From assembly GCA_947561395.2 (NCBI GenBank), contig OX387187.1:29183829-29247828 (forward strand): a DNA stretch of 64,000 nt, written 5' to 3'. Below are positions 37,126 to 49,604 of this stretch, one piece after another. Within the stretch, counting starts at the first letter, position 1. Each line of letters opens with the position of its first letter. The DNA is from Buxus sempervirens. Its lineage: Eukaryota > Streptophyta > Magnoliopsida > Buxales > Buxaceae. Below the pieces are notes generated by a model. The model did not search any database, was not told the DNA's origin, and saw only the letters and a program-made list of their open reading frames with translations. Made by a program: the position numbers and the translations under genes.

Positions 37126-38312
37126 GTGATTCTTTGAACAACAAGCCTTATTTATTTAGCCACAAATGCACTCTTTCATATTTTAGAAGCATAGTATATG
37201 AGTGTCTGCTATTGTGTAAAACTCTAGGCTGTGAATTAGCATCACCTTAACATACTGCTTTCAACAGGTTGCTAGTATATGATGGTGGACTTGATCAACT
37301 GATATAATGCTTTCTATTGCTTTCCCTGTTTGTGGGATTCATTCGCAATACACTAATTTGTTATGGCCTTACTTAACCAAGGACTGATGTGGTACTTTTC
37401 TTTTTATTTCATGTGAGGGGTGATGCTGATGGGTCTCAGAGCCCAAAAAAGGAAGAATCAAAAAAAAAACCAAAGCAACTATTCTGGTAAGTGCTATAGT
37501 TCTCTCCTTTATGTTAGAACAGTTAGAAAGTGAATTTGAAATGTAAACCTGCAATCCATTCACCCATTAATGTTCCAGATCCTGCGCACCTGTTATAAGA
37601 AATAAGAACGAGTAATACACTTATTTTCAAATCTGAATGGACTTGGGCCTCTGTTCACTATTCTTGTAAAGAGCATTATTGGGACATGACCTTAAATTGG
37701 CTTTGGTAATACTAACTGGATTATATTCTTGAGATGACCATCCTACTCAAAAGACATAAGGAACCTGTCCAACCAGCTTCGGGTTGGATCTTCTGCATGT
37801 TAGATCATGTGAACTTTGCCCTCTCAATAATAAATCCTCTAGATTACTTTGACCACCCATGAGTGAACCCTCTCATACTTCTGATTTGTTTGCTCCTTGG
37901 TATCTGGAAAGACATGGCTAAATTCCAAAGATAAATGTAACTTTAATCATTACTTAAGCTTGATTTGTCATTTCTAATCGAAGGTCCTCAACTCTTTTAG
38001 TTGGAATTAATCTTGAAAAAGATGGCTAAATTCCCTCCAATATTTACTTCAAATGTTGCACTGATGATGGCAGTGCTTTGCATCAGAAGGATAATGTGCC
38101 CTAATCCTCCCAAAGATTACCTTTAATAATAATCAAAAGTAGATTTGTCCTTACTAACTGAAGATGTTTTAGAGCTGTTAAATTCCCCCTTACAGAACAG
38201 TGTAGTTACTGGAATTTATATAGAAACTAATGATGAGGTCTGTCTACAATCACATATCATGCTTTATATTATATTCAAACAAAATGTAAAGTTTCTTCTC
38301 AAACACTTGCAG

Positions 38313-38375
38313 TTTGCTCCTGTGGTTGAGATGCGGGATGATGATGCAAGCTTTAGGCAATATCCAGCTGCTTAA
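38313..38375 (+). other. exon-like segment of unknown origin in the CACTA element
   Basis: After a plausible acceptor (CACTTGCAG) the frame reads FAPVVEMRDDDASFRQYPAA and then a stop. It has coding-like composition and could be the last exon of another captured gene. I do not recognise the family. Confidence 0.3.
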
Positions 38376-40376
38376 TGTCTCAAATTAAGTACATTCTTAA
38401 ATGCCCACAAATGATTGAGCACTCTGATCAACCTATGTACAACTTCATGATGGTTCACAATTCAGCAATTGCAGCAGGTTTTGTAAGCTATCCTGATTAG
38501 CAAAGCTTCTTCTCAGGTCAACAGAACGATATATGAGATACAACCTTTGAAAATAGCGTTAAGATACTGATTTTGAAAATTTAAGGTATCCTTTTGTATG
38601 GCATTTCATGCTTTTTTTTTAGTCACACGGGAATATTGGGCGTTAGGATTGATCAGCAACTTGGATCACCGAGTTGAATCACGCTTAATTGAATCACATC
38701 AAAGGGCAAAAAGGGAATTTAGCCTATCAATATGAGTGTGCATGGGCAGATGTGAGAGCGGTGGACCAATTTTTTAAAAAAATAAATAAAATCTAATTAC
38801 CGGCGGTCATGGGGAAAACGAGCCAAAAGAAAACAGTGGCGTTTGGCGCCAGTAAAGAGCAATTTTATTACCGGCGCTTCTAAAAACGCCGCTTAAAGCG
38901 CCGCAGATACAATCTGCGACGCTTCATTTAGTGGCAGCTGTGAGAACGCCAGAAAATGAATTACCGGCGGTCTTTTATTTTTACCGGCGGTTTTAAAACC
39001 GCCGGTAAAAACCAATTAGTTGGTAGTGTGCATAAATTCATGTTTAACTGTTTGTCTTCTAGAAGCTACATTCTTGAAGGAACTTAATACACTCAATTCT
39101 ATGTCGTAACTTTAATGGCATTTTTGTCATTCTCATCCTTTGTCTTGATAACCTCCTTAATGTTACCATTGAACCACCTCTTCACCTATTTTCTACCAAG
39201 TCTCGTGCTCCATCAGAGCTGGATTTAATTATACCCTTCTGCGGGGGCAGTGTTTGGTTGAGGTGGGTGGAGTTGTTCTAATATGTGCACTACAGATTGT
39301 AGTATTCCTGATTTGTTTTTGGGATGTCTTAATCTCATGTTGCCAAGTTTACATGTATTCAAGTACTTATTCAGGAACTGGTTTAACCATGACTGTTGGT
39401 ACTGTGCTGGAACTTCAAAACTTGCCACATTTCTATTTTTCCAAATGAAGCATAGGAATGTTGCAAATGTTTTAGTTTCATCATTTTGTGTTTTTGGAAC
39501 TATGATGCAATTCTTATTTCCTTTTGATATCTACCAAAAATCAGATCGATCCTTATTGATTCCTGTGAGGACCTTTGCTTAAAATTGTTTCTAATCCCCC
39601 CCCATAAAAGTAATGGCAGTGTGCAAGCTCTTGCCTTCCCGTTTGTACACCACACCAGTAGGTGCTCTTGCCTTCATGTTTGTACAATACACAAGTAGGT
39701 GCATCACCATCTCCACTTCATTACATGGTGAGAAAAGTTGACTAACTTACATTTGTTTTTGCACTGGCCAAATTCATAGGAAGAAATATCCATTCGAAGT
39801 CCCTATGGAGAATTTTCTTTAGGTTTGGAGGCCCATTCAAGCCCCAAAATGCCGAAATTTTTTTTTGCTTTTTCTGAACAGGCTTAATGACACTTTGTAT
39901 GTCAATGTCACACCTGAGTCATGAATGTGACAAATCAAATCTGATTCTATACATTTCTCATTAAAAAGGCATAGACAAGATTAATTTGGCTTCATGACTC
40001 CGAATCTTTCTGATTTCAGTGGATACCCACTCACATGTTACAGTCATTTCTACTCCAGGTCTCCAGTTTAATGTCCGAAACCATCTCACACCAGATAGTT
40101 GTGAAATGTGCATCATTTTTTCCTTATTTTTATTTGATAGGATAAAAAAGAAAGCCAAAAAGGAAAAAGAAACTTTAGGATTGCTAAAATGCTGGTTTAA
40201 TTTCGAGAGCAAGTTTAATTTGATTGTTGATATGCTTATCGGTTTCTTACTAAAAAGTAAATTTTTATCTTCTTTGACATGTTAACTTGTCTGTTTGTCA
40301 GGCGGAACTGGCTGAGTGTCTAGAAAGGGATGGGTTCAAGTCTATCCAAGAAGCAGTTGGAGCAGACTGTAGGTAG

Positions 40377-42197
40377 ATTCAGTCCTTAATTCCCTTTCCC
40401 AATCTTCAAATCCCAGTTGAGCACTTAATAAAGAGCCACACCTCACCAGACAAATAGATTTGAAGATTGTGATTTATTTTTCCTTTTCCAGTTTTCTTTG
40501 TAATGTTATAATTTGAGATTACCAATTTTGAAATATTATTTAATGTCTTAGCATGACTAATCAACTCCCGTAAACATGATACCATTAATGGGGAAAAGAC
40601 GTTGATGCACTTCATTGCTATCAAAATGAAGTCATTATTGATGATAATCCGAGAGCAATGTCTTAGAGTGTATATATAGTAGGACCAGTATGCAAGAAAG
40701 AAGGTAAAGGAGGAAGGCAGCATAGATGGTGCAGCAGAGAATGAGCTCATGATTTGATGGGCTGCATATCTCTATTAAGTAAAAATGAAGACAGTTGTTT
40801 TAAACAGTATATATTTCAGAGGTGCTATATTCAGCCATTGGAGATAGTACAAATCTTGTGGAAAACCTCTCAGCCTCTACTAGATATGTAGTCTATGAAC
40901 AGGAGAGTCATGGAGATGAAGTAGAAAGAGTGAAAAAACATTTGACAAATTCCGTAAAAATTGCAAGTTTCAATTACTGTCCAAGTTAGTTCAACTATGG
41001 AGTTGAAATCGGTGAGGGGATATGGTACCTACAAAAATAGAAGCTTTGATCAAGCTCATTTCCCAAGCCTAGAAATCCTTTTTCTTTTTGTCTCTTTCCC
41101 CTTATTAGAACCATTACCAAAACACGCCTTTTTATATCCTCTACATGAAAAACTAATTGCAACATACAGAACAGAGAACGAATAAAAACGATGTTAAGCC
41201 AATCTCTATGGCAAAACACAGAAAAACATCAACAAGATCCTCCAATAACTTAGAAAATTACAAAAAAAAAAGGCCGGATTGAAAGCATAATAAAATGGAC
41301 AAAAATCACGATATATTTCCCGAAATCACGATATAAACAGGGAAATACCTCACAATGTCGCTTTCAATTGAACAAAAGTGGATTCAAGGAGACTCACGGT
41401 CTTGATAGCAATCTGATATTTGAGCAACCAAAGACTCCTTCAAGGTTCTATCTGGTTGGAACAGAGAAGATAAAGGAATTAGGGTTCTATATTATAAATT
41501 CAAGCTCCTCTCGTCACACGAGAATGGAAATGCAGGGAGAGCGTCTAAGGCAAGCCAGCGACAAGCTCGGGACCGTTTCTATCAACCACTAGAATTTCAA
41601 CAAATCAACAAATCTATTAGCACAGCATATAAGCGATCATACCTCAGATACTAAACCGATCGGATCCAAAAGAAGTAAAGACGACAATAGTGCGGTTTAT
41701 GGACGAGTTAGGGTTTCCTAGAGACTCAATCCGCCATTTTAGAGCTTCCAACACGATCTCCCCATTTTCTGTCACAACTTCCACGCATCACAGGCACCAA
41801 GGCTCCACGAGTCTGTTTCCTCTTTGTTTCTCTTTCTGTGAAAAAAGAATCCAATTAGGATTTCACCTGCACCGAACCGAAAAATGCCGATGCAAAGCCG
41901 ATTGGGAGAGAAGAAATGGCCAGGGCTTCAATCGAGAGAAGAAATGCTCGATCGGGAATTTAGGAGGGTGGAGGAAGAAGCGGGGGCCGCAGGGGTTCAA
42001 TGAGTGTCTATTAGCGGCGGCCACTAAAAATGAGTTACAGCACTTATAAAATAAACGCCGTTGATGAGAATTAACATCTAACCACCGTGGGTTTTTTTGG
42101 GGCGCTCGGGTCAGGAGCGCCCCTGTATAAATTATTACCAGCGGTTTTTTTGAACCCCATTACAAATCTGCTTCTAATTCATTGAAATTTTGTAGTG
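40377..42197 (+). mobile_element. right part of a second CACTA-family element
   Basis: The right end GAAATTTTGTAGTG at 42184-42197 and the subterminal block (GGGGCGCTCGGGTCAGGAGCGCCCC, 42099-42123) match, inverted, the left end of the element at 35340 (CACTACAAATTTC and the GGCGCTTCGGATCCGAGCGCCC block). Both belong to one family. No left end with a matching TSD was found between the DHODH stop and here, so the element is truncated or its left limit is unrecognised; the start given is only the DHODH stop. The 119-codon frame 41690-42049 is element sequence without a known domain. Confidence 0.5.
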
Positions 42198-43111
42198 TGA
42201 CCAACCTAAGTTGGAAGTCTATATTTGCTTTGTTGAGACAGATAAATATGAAACTTAATGTAAATTGCTTCAAATTGCTCTACAAGATGGTCCGAAGAGC
42301 CAGCCAACTCAGTTGCTCAAACAAGGCTGCCTTGGACCATCCCTTACACATTTCAGATTGGTTACATGTCCCAAACACTTGATAAAGGCTCACACCAACA
42401 AGAAAACCCAAGTAGACCCTCAAAACCGACTAAAAATTACTTGAAGTCTTAGCTTGTAAGTGACAGTTTTTCCAAAACGTTCTGGACTAAAACAATAGTT
42501 GACTGCATTAACAAGACGGCTATGGGCATGGTTAAATAGTGGGCTTCTCTGGCCCATTTTTCTCTTCAGGAACTCAGTTCTGAGGCCCGAAATAAAAACA
42601 AAGGGCCTATATGACAGAATCTATACCTATATCTATACCTTATATGACAGGATCTATATATGTATCTATACACTTTGTCCTGGTTCCCTGCCTATATTTT
42701 AGGACGTCTTTACCCCTTTGTCTCCGGTGCTTCCGCACTTTAACAAACATAAATAGTTTAGATTCAGTCATTTAATTTTCTATAATTGAAAATAAGGTAC
42801 ACCTTTTTATAAAACCGCAGCACCCGCAGCACTTGCAATTCTTCCCCAATTAAATAATTAAGATTCAGCCATTTGCAATTCTTCCACAATTAAATAATTT
42901 AGATTCAGTCATTTAAATTTTTATATTTGAAAACAAGGTATACTTTTTAAAAAAACGCCATGACTTTTCGGGGGTGGAAAGCTGGTTTCTGGTTTTAAAA
43001 ATAATTTAGATTAAGTCACTAAATTTTCTATGATTAAAAATCAAGTATATTTTTTAAAATATTTGACTATAAGTATAATTTAAATGTTAACCAAGATTTT
43101 CTTCAAAAATA
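42198..43111. repeat. intergenic with three degenerate tandem repeats
   Basis: Units containing AATTTAGATTCAGTCATTTAA followed by TATAATTGAAAA.AAGGTA start near 42755, 42894 and 43003 (spacing about 110-140 bp). A shorter related word with AAGATTCAGCCATTTGCAA lies at about 42846. A separate (TCTATACC)-rich patch lies at 42618-42672. No gene. Confidence 0.55.
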
Positions 43112-43254
43112 TCTATCCCTAATATAAAAGAAAGCTTGTGCTGCTTTTTGTTCTTCTACCAAATTGCCTGCATCACCATGTCACATTGTGTTTTCCTTCC
43201 GTTTTTCGTCGTCACCTGTTTCATCACGAAATATATCAAGATGACTCATTGTAG

Positions 43255-43530
43255 GCCTCTGCACCCTGGATTTCAGCAATTGCGATGATTTCTAGATAAA
43301 ATGCCTCCAACTTTCAGTGGTGCACCTCATAGTGTGCCCACTATTCACAAATGGATTAGAATTCTTGATGATCTTTTAATGTGTATGAGATGCTCTGAGA
43401 CTTATAAAACAATTTTGAGTAGCATTATGTTAGAGGGAGATGCGGATAAGTGGTGGTCTAAAATTTCAAAAAAAAGAAAAAAAGGTTTAAAGGCGTATCT
43501 CCCCCACGGTGCCCATTTGTAGAGATGATA
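43255..43530 (+). mobile_element. Ty3-type gag remnant
   Basis: The frame includes PPTFSGAP and MLEGDADKWW with the spacing of retrotransposon gag domains. It is a short isolated remnant, with no LTRs or pol nearby. Fossil. Confidence 0.5.
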
Positions 43531-45695
43531 CTACATCAGTATGGTTCTACGACAGAAGTTACTCAAAATGCGGAAGCTTGGCGTCCTTGGCTATAAAAAT
43601 AAAATCATTATTTGTGTATTTACATGCTTTCTCCTGAAAGAAAATAACGATGGAGAACTTGTAAATGATATAGTGTTTTATAATGTCTTTTTTTTAATGT
43701 ACATAATGTTTGTTATTATGTAAATTTTTCTTTCTTAATGTAATGCATATACTTTTTTTCAAATTTAAAACTTTTTACGTCCATATATATTAATTTTCCC
43801 TTCTTTATTCTTTTCTTTATCTTTCATAACCACATCTCGCATGCAAAACTTTACTGAAGCTCATGAACCTTCACTACAACTGCAATCAATAATTACTCCT
43901 TGTGATGTCTATTGCCAATTAGTTAATTCTATTCACTTAAAAAATAAATTTTTACGACTCACTTGACCTGAAAATAATAGTATAAATTGAAATATTAATT
44001 ATACTAATAACAATTCCAATATTACAAACACAAATTTGTAAAAGTTAACCTTAATTTCACCAAACCATATAAAATGACAATCAAACTATCAAAATTTTAA
44101 TTGTGCATATAATTAACTAAAATAAATAAATCACAAACCTAATTTATGACAAATATTTGAAGAAAAAGAATCTTGCCCGAAGATTCCAAACAGAAGTACA
44201 ATAGCACGAAAACATTACTTTTACAAATTTAATGCTCTAAAACGATATAGAGACTTAAGTTTTGACTTTACCTTAGTTTAACTACTAAACCGCTTACCTT
44301 CATCTGCAAGTATGCTTTCTCTTTCAACAGCAGATATCATCTGTAACTAAATAATTTTCCATTTTGTAAATCTTGTTAATGCATTACTATTATGTAAACT
44401 ACCATAAAAATTATAAAACAATTATTGACTAAAATATTTAATTCAATTGGCAAGAGACATTTTACACCACATTCTAGTTCTCCTAAAAAAAGGAAAAGAA
44501 AAAGAAAAGGTAGAAACAGTTATACCCTTTTCTTTGTAATCACTTTTAAGTTCTAAATCTCTGTGCTCCTTCCAACCAATAAAACCAGAGAAAAATTTGA
44601 TTTTTCGTTTCTATTTTGCCTTCAAAACGAATAAAAATAAAAAAAGCACAAGACAAATTTGAATTTTCTGATGCTGGCCTTGTGATGTTGATGTCTAGAA
44701 TTTAACAATGGGAGTCACAAAGTTTTGGTGCTATAAAAGGAAGGAAATTAGATCACTTTCGGTGCATGTTGCATTTTGTTGTTTTGAGAAAGGTTTAGGT
44801 TTTCCGAAAGAGTAGTGATGGTGCTCGGATTTTATTCGTCTTGTTCTCTTGTGGAATAACTTCACTTGTGCTACGACTATGGATGTAGACATTTAAGGCA
44901 AAACCACATAAATTTTTATCCATCTCCTTCTTGTTCTTTGTATCCGTTCCATTACTGTTCTCTTCAGGATATTGATCTATTTCTTACAGCAGTTTATCCA
45001 TTTCTTATGATATATGGGTCCAACGGTCATCGTTTTCCCAACAGGCCATGGCCCTCTCTCTTACCCCTTCTGCATATAAATTGAACGGTTGAACACAGGC
45101 CCTCATTCACCGTCAGAAGTTTGACCTTGAGCCATGAGATGTTAAGAATTTGACTTGATTTCTAGAGATAAAAAAACCATAGAAAGAATTACACAAGAAG
45201 AAGAAACATAGAGATTTTTACATAGTTCACCCAAAATAGGGCTACGTCCACAGCCGTTGGCTGTTTCAATATATTTTTGAATGGAAGAAGCTTAACAAGG
45301 ATAAACAACTATGGAAATATAACCTTAACACAATGAAAATGCCTGAAATACGCTCTTATTGTCAATTTTCGCGAAAGCTATGGCTGAGTGTTCAGTAATA
45401 TCAAGCTTCACACAACTAAACATGAAAGCCTAACTAATGGACTCTGAACAAGTAGAGAGTAATTCAGTTATATCAAATAGCTTATAAACCAATAGATATA
45501 TAATCCTTTTCCTAAGCTTAATGGTGGAAGTTGTTACCAAGCATCTGAACCCCATTTTTTTCATTATATGTACAGATTAGGATAATCAAGGAAGTGCCCA
45601 TTGGTAATGCTTGAAGATTCAATTAAAGGACTTTAGAAAGACAAGTAAACACAGATGCATCTAGCTAGCTAGTCAATTAACCCAAATTTACAGAC

Positions 45696-45752
<57 letters not shown>

Positions 45753-45809
45753 ATTAATTTGTCACCAGAAAAGGTGTTTCCATGGAGGAGTCTGCATCCC
45801 TAACATCAT
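43531..45809. other. AT-rich flank with duplicated leader module
   Basis: 43.5-44.4 kb is very AT-rich with no gene. 44460-45110 is a block that recurs at 57600-58060 and 58480-59040, with words like TGCATTTTGTTGTTTTGA, GGTTTAGGTTTT, TAACTTCAC, AGGCAAAACCAC and TCTTCAGGATATTGATCTA. It lies 3' of the ankyrin pseudogene. Confidence 0.5.
45699..45750. repeat. (AG)n microsatellite
   Basis: About 25 uninterrupted AG units just 3' of the ankyrin-PGG pseudogene. Confidence 0.95.
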
Positions 45810-47804
45810 TCACCTACTGCTCAACATCTTCTGGATCTTGTCCATAATTGATCTGTGGGCAAATATCCACAACAATTTTGCTGCATACTGCACTAGTTCC
45901 CACGCGAATAGAAGACAGAATGTGTAGAGAATTGGCAAAACAAGGCTGAAAAGAAAGAAGAATATAGGGTGTCCTTGTGGTGTTATACTTAGCAGTGAAT
46001 AACTATAATTCCCCACAATGGACGGTAGAGCGAATACTAGCACAGCTTGCAGAGGGAAACCCATTGTGAGGATCATTAGCATTGCAAGAGACATGTAAAA
46101 CCCCAAAGAGTTGAGAAACAAGTAGCCATAAAATTGAAAGTCTCTATAGCTTAGACCAAAGGGTCCGGCAAGTCTTCCGCCATTAAACGTGATGGTGCTG
46201 TTATGATTGGGTTTGAAGTTGTGCTGCCAATTATTGACGGGAGGGGTGATCCCCGATTCGTAAGTGGCGGTGACGATCAGCCCCACCACCACCAGAAGTG
46301 CACTGCGCACACTATTAGGGGAGTCTTTATACTGATTGTATTGGAAGTAGCTGATGGAGTTCCATGAAAAGAGAGTCCTTCAGACCTGCGCCTTCGCATA
46401 CACAAAGCCACTCTTATCAAGATAAAATCTCCTTGGAGTTCAAAGCTCTGGCTTGATGGAAGAGGCTCACTAGCTTCAGCTTGTGCCCTTGCCTGCTTGC
46501 TCCTTCTTCCAACATGTCCAGGGCTGTCAATCCCTCTGAATTCATGGGATTTACTTGCAAACCCTTGAAGTATATCTTGCTTAGCAGCAACTTAACAAAC
46601 TGCATAAGAGAATGAAGTTAAAAAAAAATGATATATGAAGATAAAGGGAAAGAAGAATGTTTAAAGAGCATGGTTATGCCCTTGTTAACCCTTGCTCCAA
46701 AAGCCCTAAGGCTTATAGAGACTTCATTAGTTAAGTACTTTAACATCTAGGATGTAAAATTCACCATGCTTCATTAGATAGCCAATGTTTATGGTGGCCC
46801 ACTCTATCGACACCGACCTAATGGTAGTTCTTTCCCTTTTGAAGGCTTCACTCATCTATTGGTATTCAATGACTTAGCATGGTGCTGATACATAATATTT
46901 AATCCAGCCTATAGGTCGCCCCTTCCGAGACTAAAACCTTGGACGTGGAACTTGACTCTGATACCATTACGTGCCTAATTGTTGCTCCAAAAGCCCAAGG
47001 CTTACGAAGACTTCATCAGTTAAACACTTAACATCTAGGATCATAACAGCCCCAAATACGATGTCGCAACACCCCCACACCACGAGAAGAGAGGACAAAC
47101 CCCCCAAAACACAAATAAATGCTTATGAAAACTCACCCCACAAAGTTAGTCACACCTCATATTAAGCTGATAAGTGAAGGCATATTTATGTAAATCAAAG
47201 TGCCTTAATACGATCTCAACAAGCCAAGCCTACCTTGTGCTGATTTTCTGAGGTTGCCAGATGCAACACGGTGTTGCCATGGTTATCCCCCCAGCTTAGG
47301 ATCTCACTTTTATCTTTCTTTCTGAGTGATTCCAACAGAAGCAAAAACGCTTTCAACTTGCTGGATTTCACGGCAAGGTGAAGAGCAGTCTCGAGCTGAA
47401 TTGTCGTGTCCTCAATAGAATCTGAGCAAGCATTGAGAAAGACGCTCAACAAAGCTGAATTCCCAGTAGAAGCCACTTCGTGCAGTGGAGTTCTCCCTCC
47501 TCTTCCTTTGACATGGACGAGTTCTTTGTCAACTAGCACCAGCCCTTTTGCTATGCTCCAGTGTCCCTTTTGCAGAGCCAGATGCATGGGAATAAGCCCT
47601 TTTTGGTTTAGATTTCTGGCCAAAGAAGGCTTCAAATTCGCAATCTCCATCGCAAAATCGGCTTTCCCATCCCTTGCTGCAATGTGCATGGGAGTATCAA
47701 CGAACTGGAGTGCATCAAGAATGGAGGGGTTTTGCTCAATCAATGAGTACATACAGACCATCAACGTCTCCAGTCTCTGCAACCTTCTTGAACCCTGGGT
47801 CCAT
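45810..47804 (-). pseudogene. ankyrin-repeat PGG-domain membrane protein, pseudogene copy
   Basis: A paralogue of the intact gene at 59421-61165. Exon 1 is 47804-47234: it starts MDPGFKKVAETGD, then ankyrin repeats with DTPMHIAARDGKADFAMEIA, MHLALQKGHWSIAKGL, GGRTPLHEVASTGN and GNTVLHLATSENQHK. Exon 2 is 46599-45813, with the PGG/transmembrane part RSALLVVVGLIVTATYESGITPPV and further hydrophobic helices to the end SSR. The donor GTAGGC and acceptor ATGCAG are conserved with the paralogue. Compared with it, the frame shifts between DGLY and SLIEQ near the N-terminus. In exon 2 the frame is lost right after LNSKEILS and is recovered only at RSALLVV, with a further stop in the bridging segment. 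The intron is about 634 bp versus 134 bp in the paralogue because of an inserted repeat. It may still be transcribed but cannot give a full-length protein. Confidence 0.85.
46668..47050 (-). mobile_element. TRIM-like miniature LTR element in the pseudogene intron
   Basis: Two direct copies of about 60 bp (TTGCTCCAAAAGCCC..AAGGCTTA ... AACATCTAGGAT) lie at about 46689-46752 and 46980-47041. Between them, next to the second copy, is ACTCTGATACCA, the complement of a tRNA-Met primer-binding site. This suggests a miniature LTR element (TRIM) in minus orientation. The exact ends and target duplication are unclear. The insertion accounts for most of the extra intron length relative to the paralogue. 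Confidence 0.4.
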
Positions 47805-49604
47805 TTTTTGCATATCCTTTCGTCAGAAATCTCTGATGAAAATGTTGAGCCTAGCTAGGTTTGATCTATTATAATGGAGGTGGTTAAACTTTGGAAGCAG
47901 AACCATTTTCTTATTTTTTATTTTAGAGAAATTACACTTGCTTCCCTTTTAGTTCCTGCAACTATAGATTCCTCCCCTAAGGTTTTCTGAAATGATACTT
48001 GCCTCCCTTGTATCTTTTGTCGTCTACTTCATATCCCTCTCTTTTGTACAAAGTTTATCAAAATTTAAATACGTTTTGACAAATTTACTCTTCTTTAAGT
48101 ACAAAAAGTATATGATTTAGAGATTTTCTTAAAAAATAAAATTTTCAAGCTTAAAAGTCTTAATAATTGATTTAAAAATCACGGGTGCATGATTTTGTTT
48201 TTAAAATTTTAAAAATTTCTTATTTGAAATAAAAAATTGATAAAGGATAAAATAGTCAAATTACATTTTATAAGTCTAACAATAGAGATAAGTATCATTT
48301 AAGAAACTGTAATAACCATAATTTTCTCCTTTTCTAATAACCCATTAATCAACCAGCATTTTCAGACTTCCACCATGATAGAGCTTCTTCTCTCTTTCCT
48401 GGGGTTAGTTCCATTGGCTTAGTCCAATTCGAATTTGGATCTGATCTAGAAACCAAATTTCTAGCGCCCAGCAGAAGTACCAAATTTTGCTCTTAATTTG
48501 CATAGCGCTTTGGAAAAATTAAATTTTGTGACACCTATTTTTCTTAAAATAAATTTGTCATTGAGTTTTTAGCCTTGTAAGATTACTTAGGGGTAAAAAT
48601 GTTATGAAATATTATGAAGGGTGATCGTTAAGTAAATAAATATTCAATTTATATGGCAGAATCTCTAATTGTTAGTGTAGTCCAAAAATTAAAAGTTAAA
48701 AAAGAATTTCAAGTTGCTTCATCCCTAATGAAATCCTTTGCCGAGTTTCCTCTAACGCTTTAGTCTGTCACCAATCAAATTATGTCATGTCATTGTTCCT
48801 TATGCTTTAATGGGCCCTTTACAATAGGACTACCAACGCCTGTGTCCATCTTGTGTCCATATTTTCATATGCCTCACCTACTTGCAATTTTTTTATTTAT
48901 TTAATATAAAAGAGTAATGATAAACGAATCTTTTTTGGTATCGTTCTTCATTGATGTTCTTCAAATAAACCTAGAGCATTATTATACTTTATTTCTGTTA
49001 ATGTTTGCTTTTAATACAGCTATTAATTGTCATCATCCGGTGTCGAATATGAGGTGTTAGGTGCTATGATCTTTTCATAATCATATTTTATTCCAAAAGA
49101 AAATTTAAAAGTGCCCTTTTAGGGTACGTTATGCCTTCTAATTAGGGATTTTGACAAGTCAAATACACTAAAAATTAATACTAAAAAAATTTAATAAAAT
49201 AAATGAATGTACCTAAAAATATATATATATATTTTAACATCTTCGGATTAAATAAATTATGCTGAAATATTCGGATTCCAGAAAATATACTAAAATAAAC
49301 GATGTTGACATATTTGGATTCGAGAAAATGAATGTACTAAAAAAATGATTCCAAATTTGATAAAATAACTTATTTAAAATTTAATAAAACACCGGAAACT
49401 CTTATGCATGTACCTTGAAATAACAATAATACTAACATTTTTTAATGATGCCCCTTGTAATTTGATGGAATTATTATTATTTAGTATAATTAGGTAGTTG
49501 TCATACTTAATATAATTTAGTATATATATTATTATACTTAAGATGCACTTATATAGATATATCATTTATTATTATTAAGTAACATAAAATGTATTAAGTA
49601 TATG
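47805..49604. other. AT-rich intergenic
   Basis: Upstream of the pseudogene start. Very AT-rich, with no frame above 65 codons and no recognisable gene or repeat. Confidence 0.5.

Larger units (their letters stand above)
35340..39028 (+). mobile_element. 3.7 kb non-autonomous CACTA element in a DHODH intron, TSD TGC
   Basis: It begins CACTACAAATTTCGG and ends TTGGTAGTG, with the 3 bp duplication TGC at 35337-35339 and 39029-39031. Subterminal regions are full of short GC-rich inverted motifs (GGCGGTTTCGCGAAATCGCC at the left, ACCGGCGGTTTTAAAACCGCC at the right) as in plant CACTA (En/Spm) elements. The two terminal repeats share only the outer CACTAC plus scattered bases. No transposase frame is visible. 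An exon of an RNA methyltransferase (37019-37125) and other exon-like pieces lie inside, so it looks like a gene-capturing derivative. A 138-codon minus frame at 35512-35928 is in the subterminal/leader zone and is not recognised. Confidence 0.75.
33310..40376 (+). pseudogene. PYRD: 3' part of mitochondrial dihydroorotate dehydrogenase gene
   Basis: Four exons in one consistent frame encode the last 116 residues: 33310-33447 (IISNTTITRPDPVNRYPVAEESGGLSGKPLFN ... YILTR), 34349-34386 (GKIPLIGYGGVST), 34491-34590 (SEDAYKKIRAGATLIELYTAFAYGSP ... PQMK) and 40302-40376 (AELAECLERDGFKSIQEAVGAD, TAG). These are the FMN-binding C-terminal part of class 2 DHODH, the inner-mitochondrial-membrane enzyme that makes orotate for pyrimidines. 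NTT and GG(I/V)S-type FMN/orotate contacts are visible. All splice sites are GT/AG and nothing in this part is broken. The final intron is 5.7 kb and contains a CACTA element. The 5' three quarters (targeting peptide, membrane anchor, barrel start, catalytic Ser region) is not in the window, so either the gene is truncated or an unrecognised upstream rearrangement removed it. Functionality is therefore doubtful. Confidence 0.85.

Noticed and set aside
42618-42672. TCTATACC-rich patch as a Helitron 5' end
   Set aside because: It lacks the following TATAAAAG-type sequence and is a short tandem repeat of TATCTATACC words.
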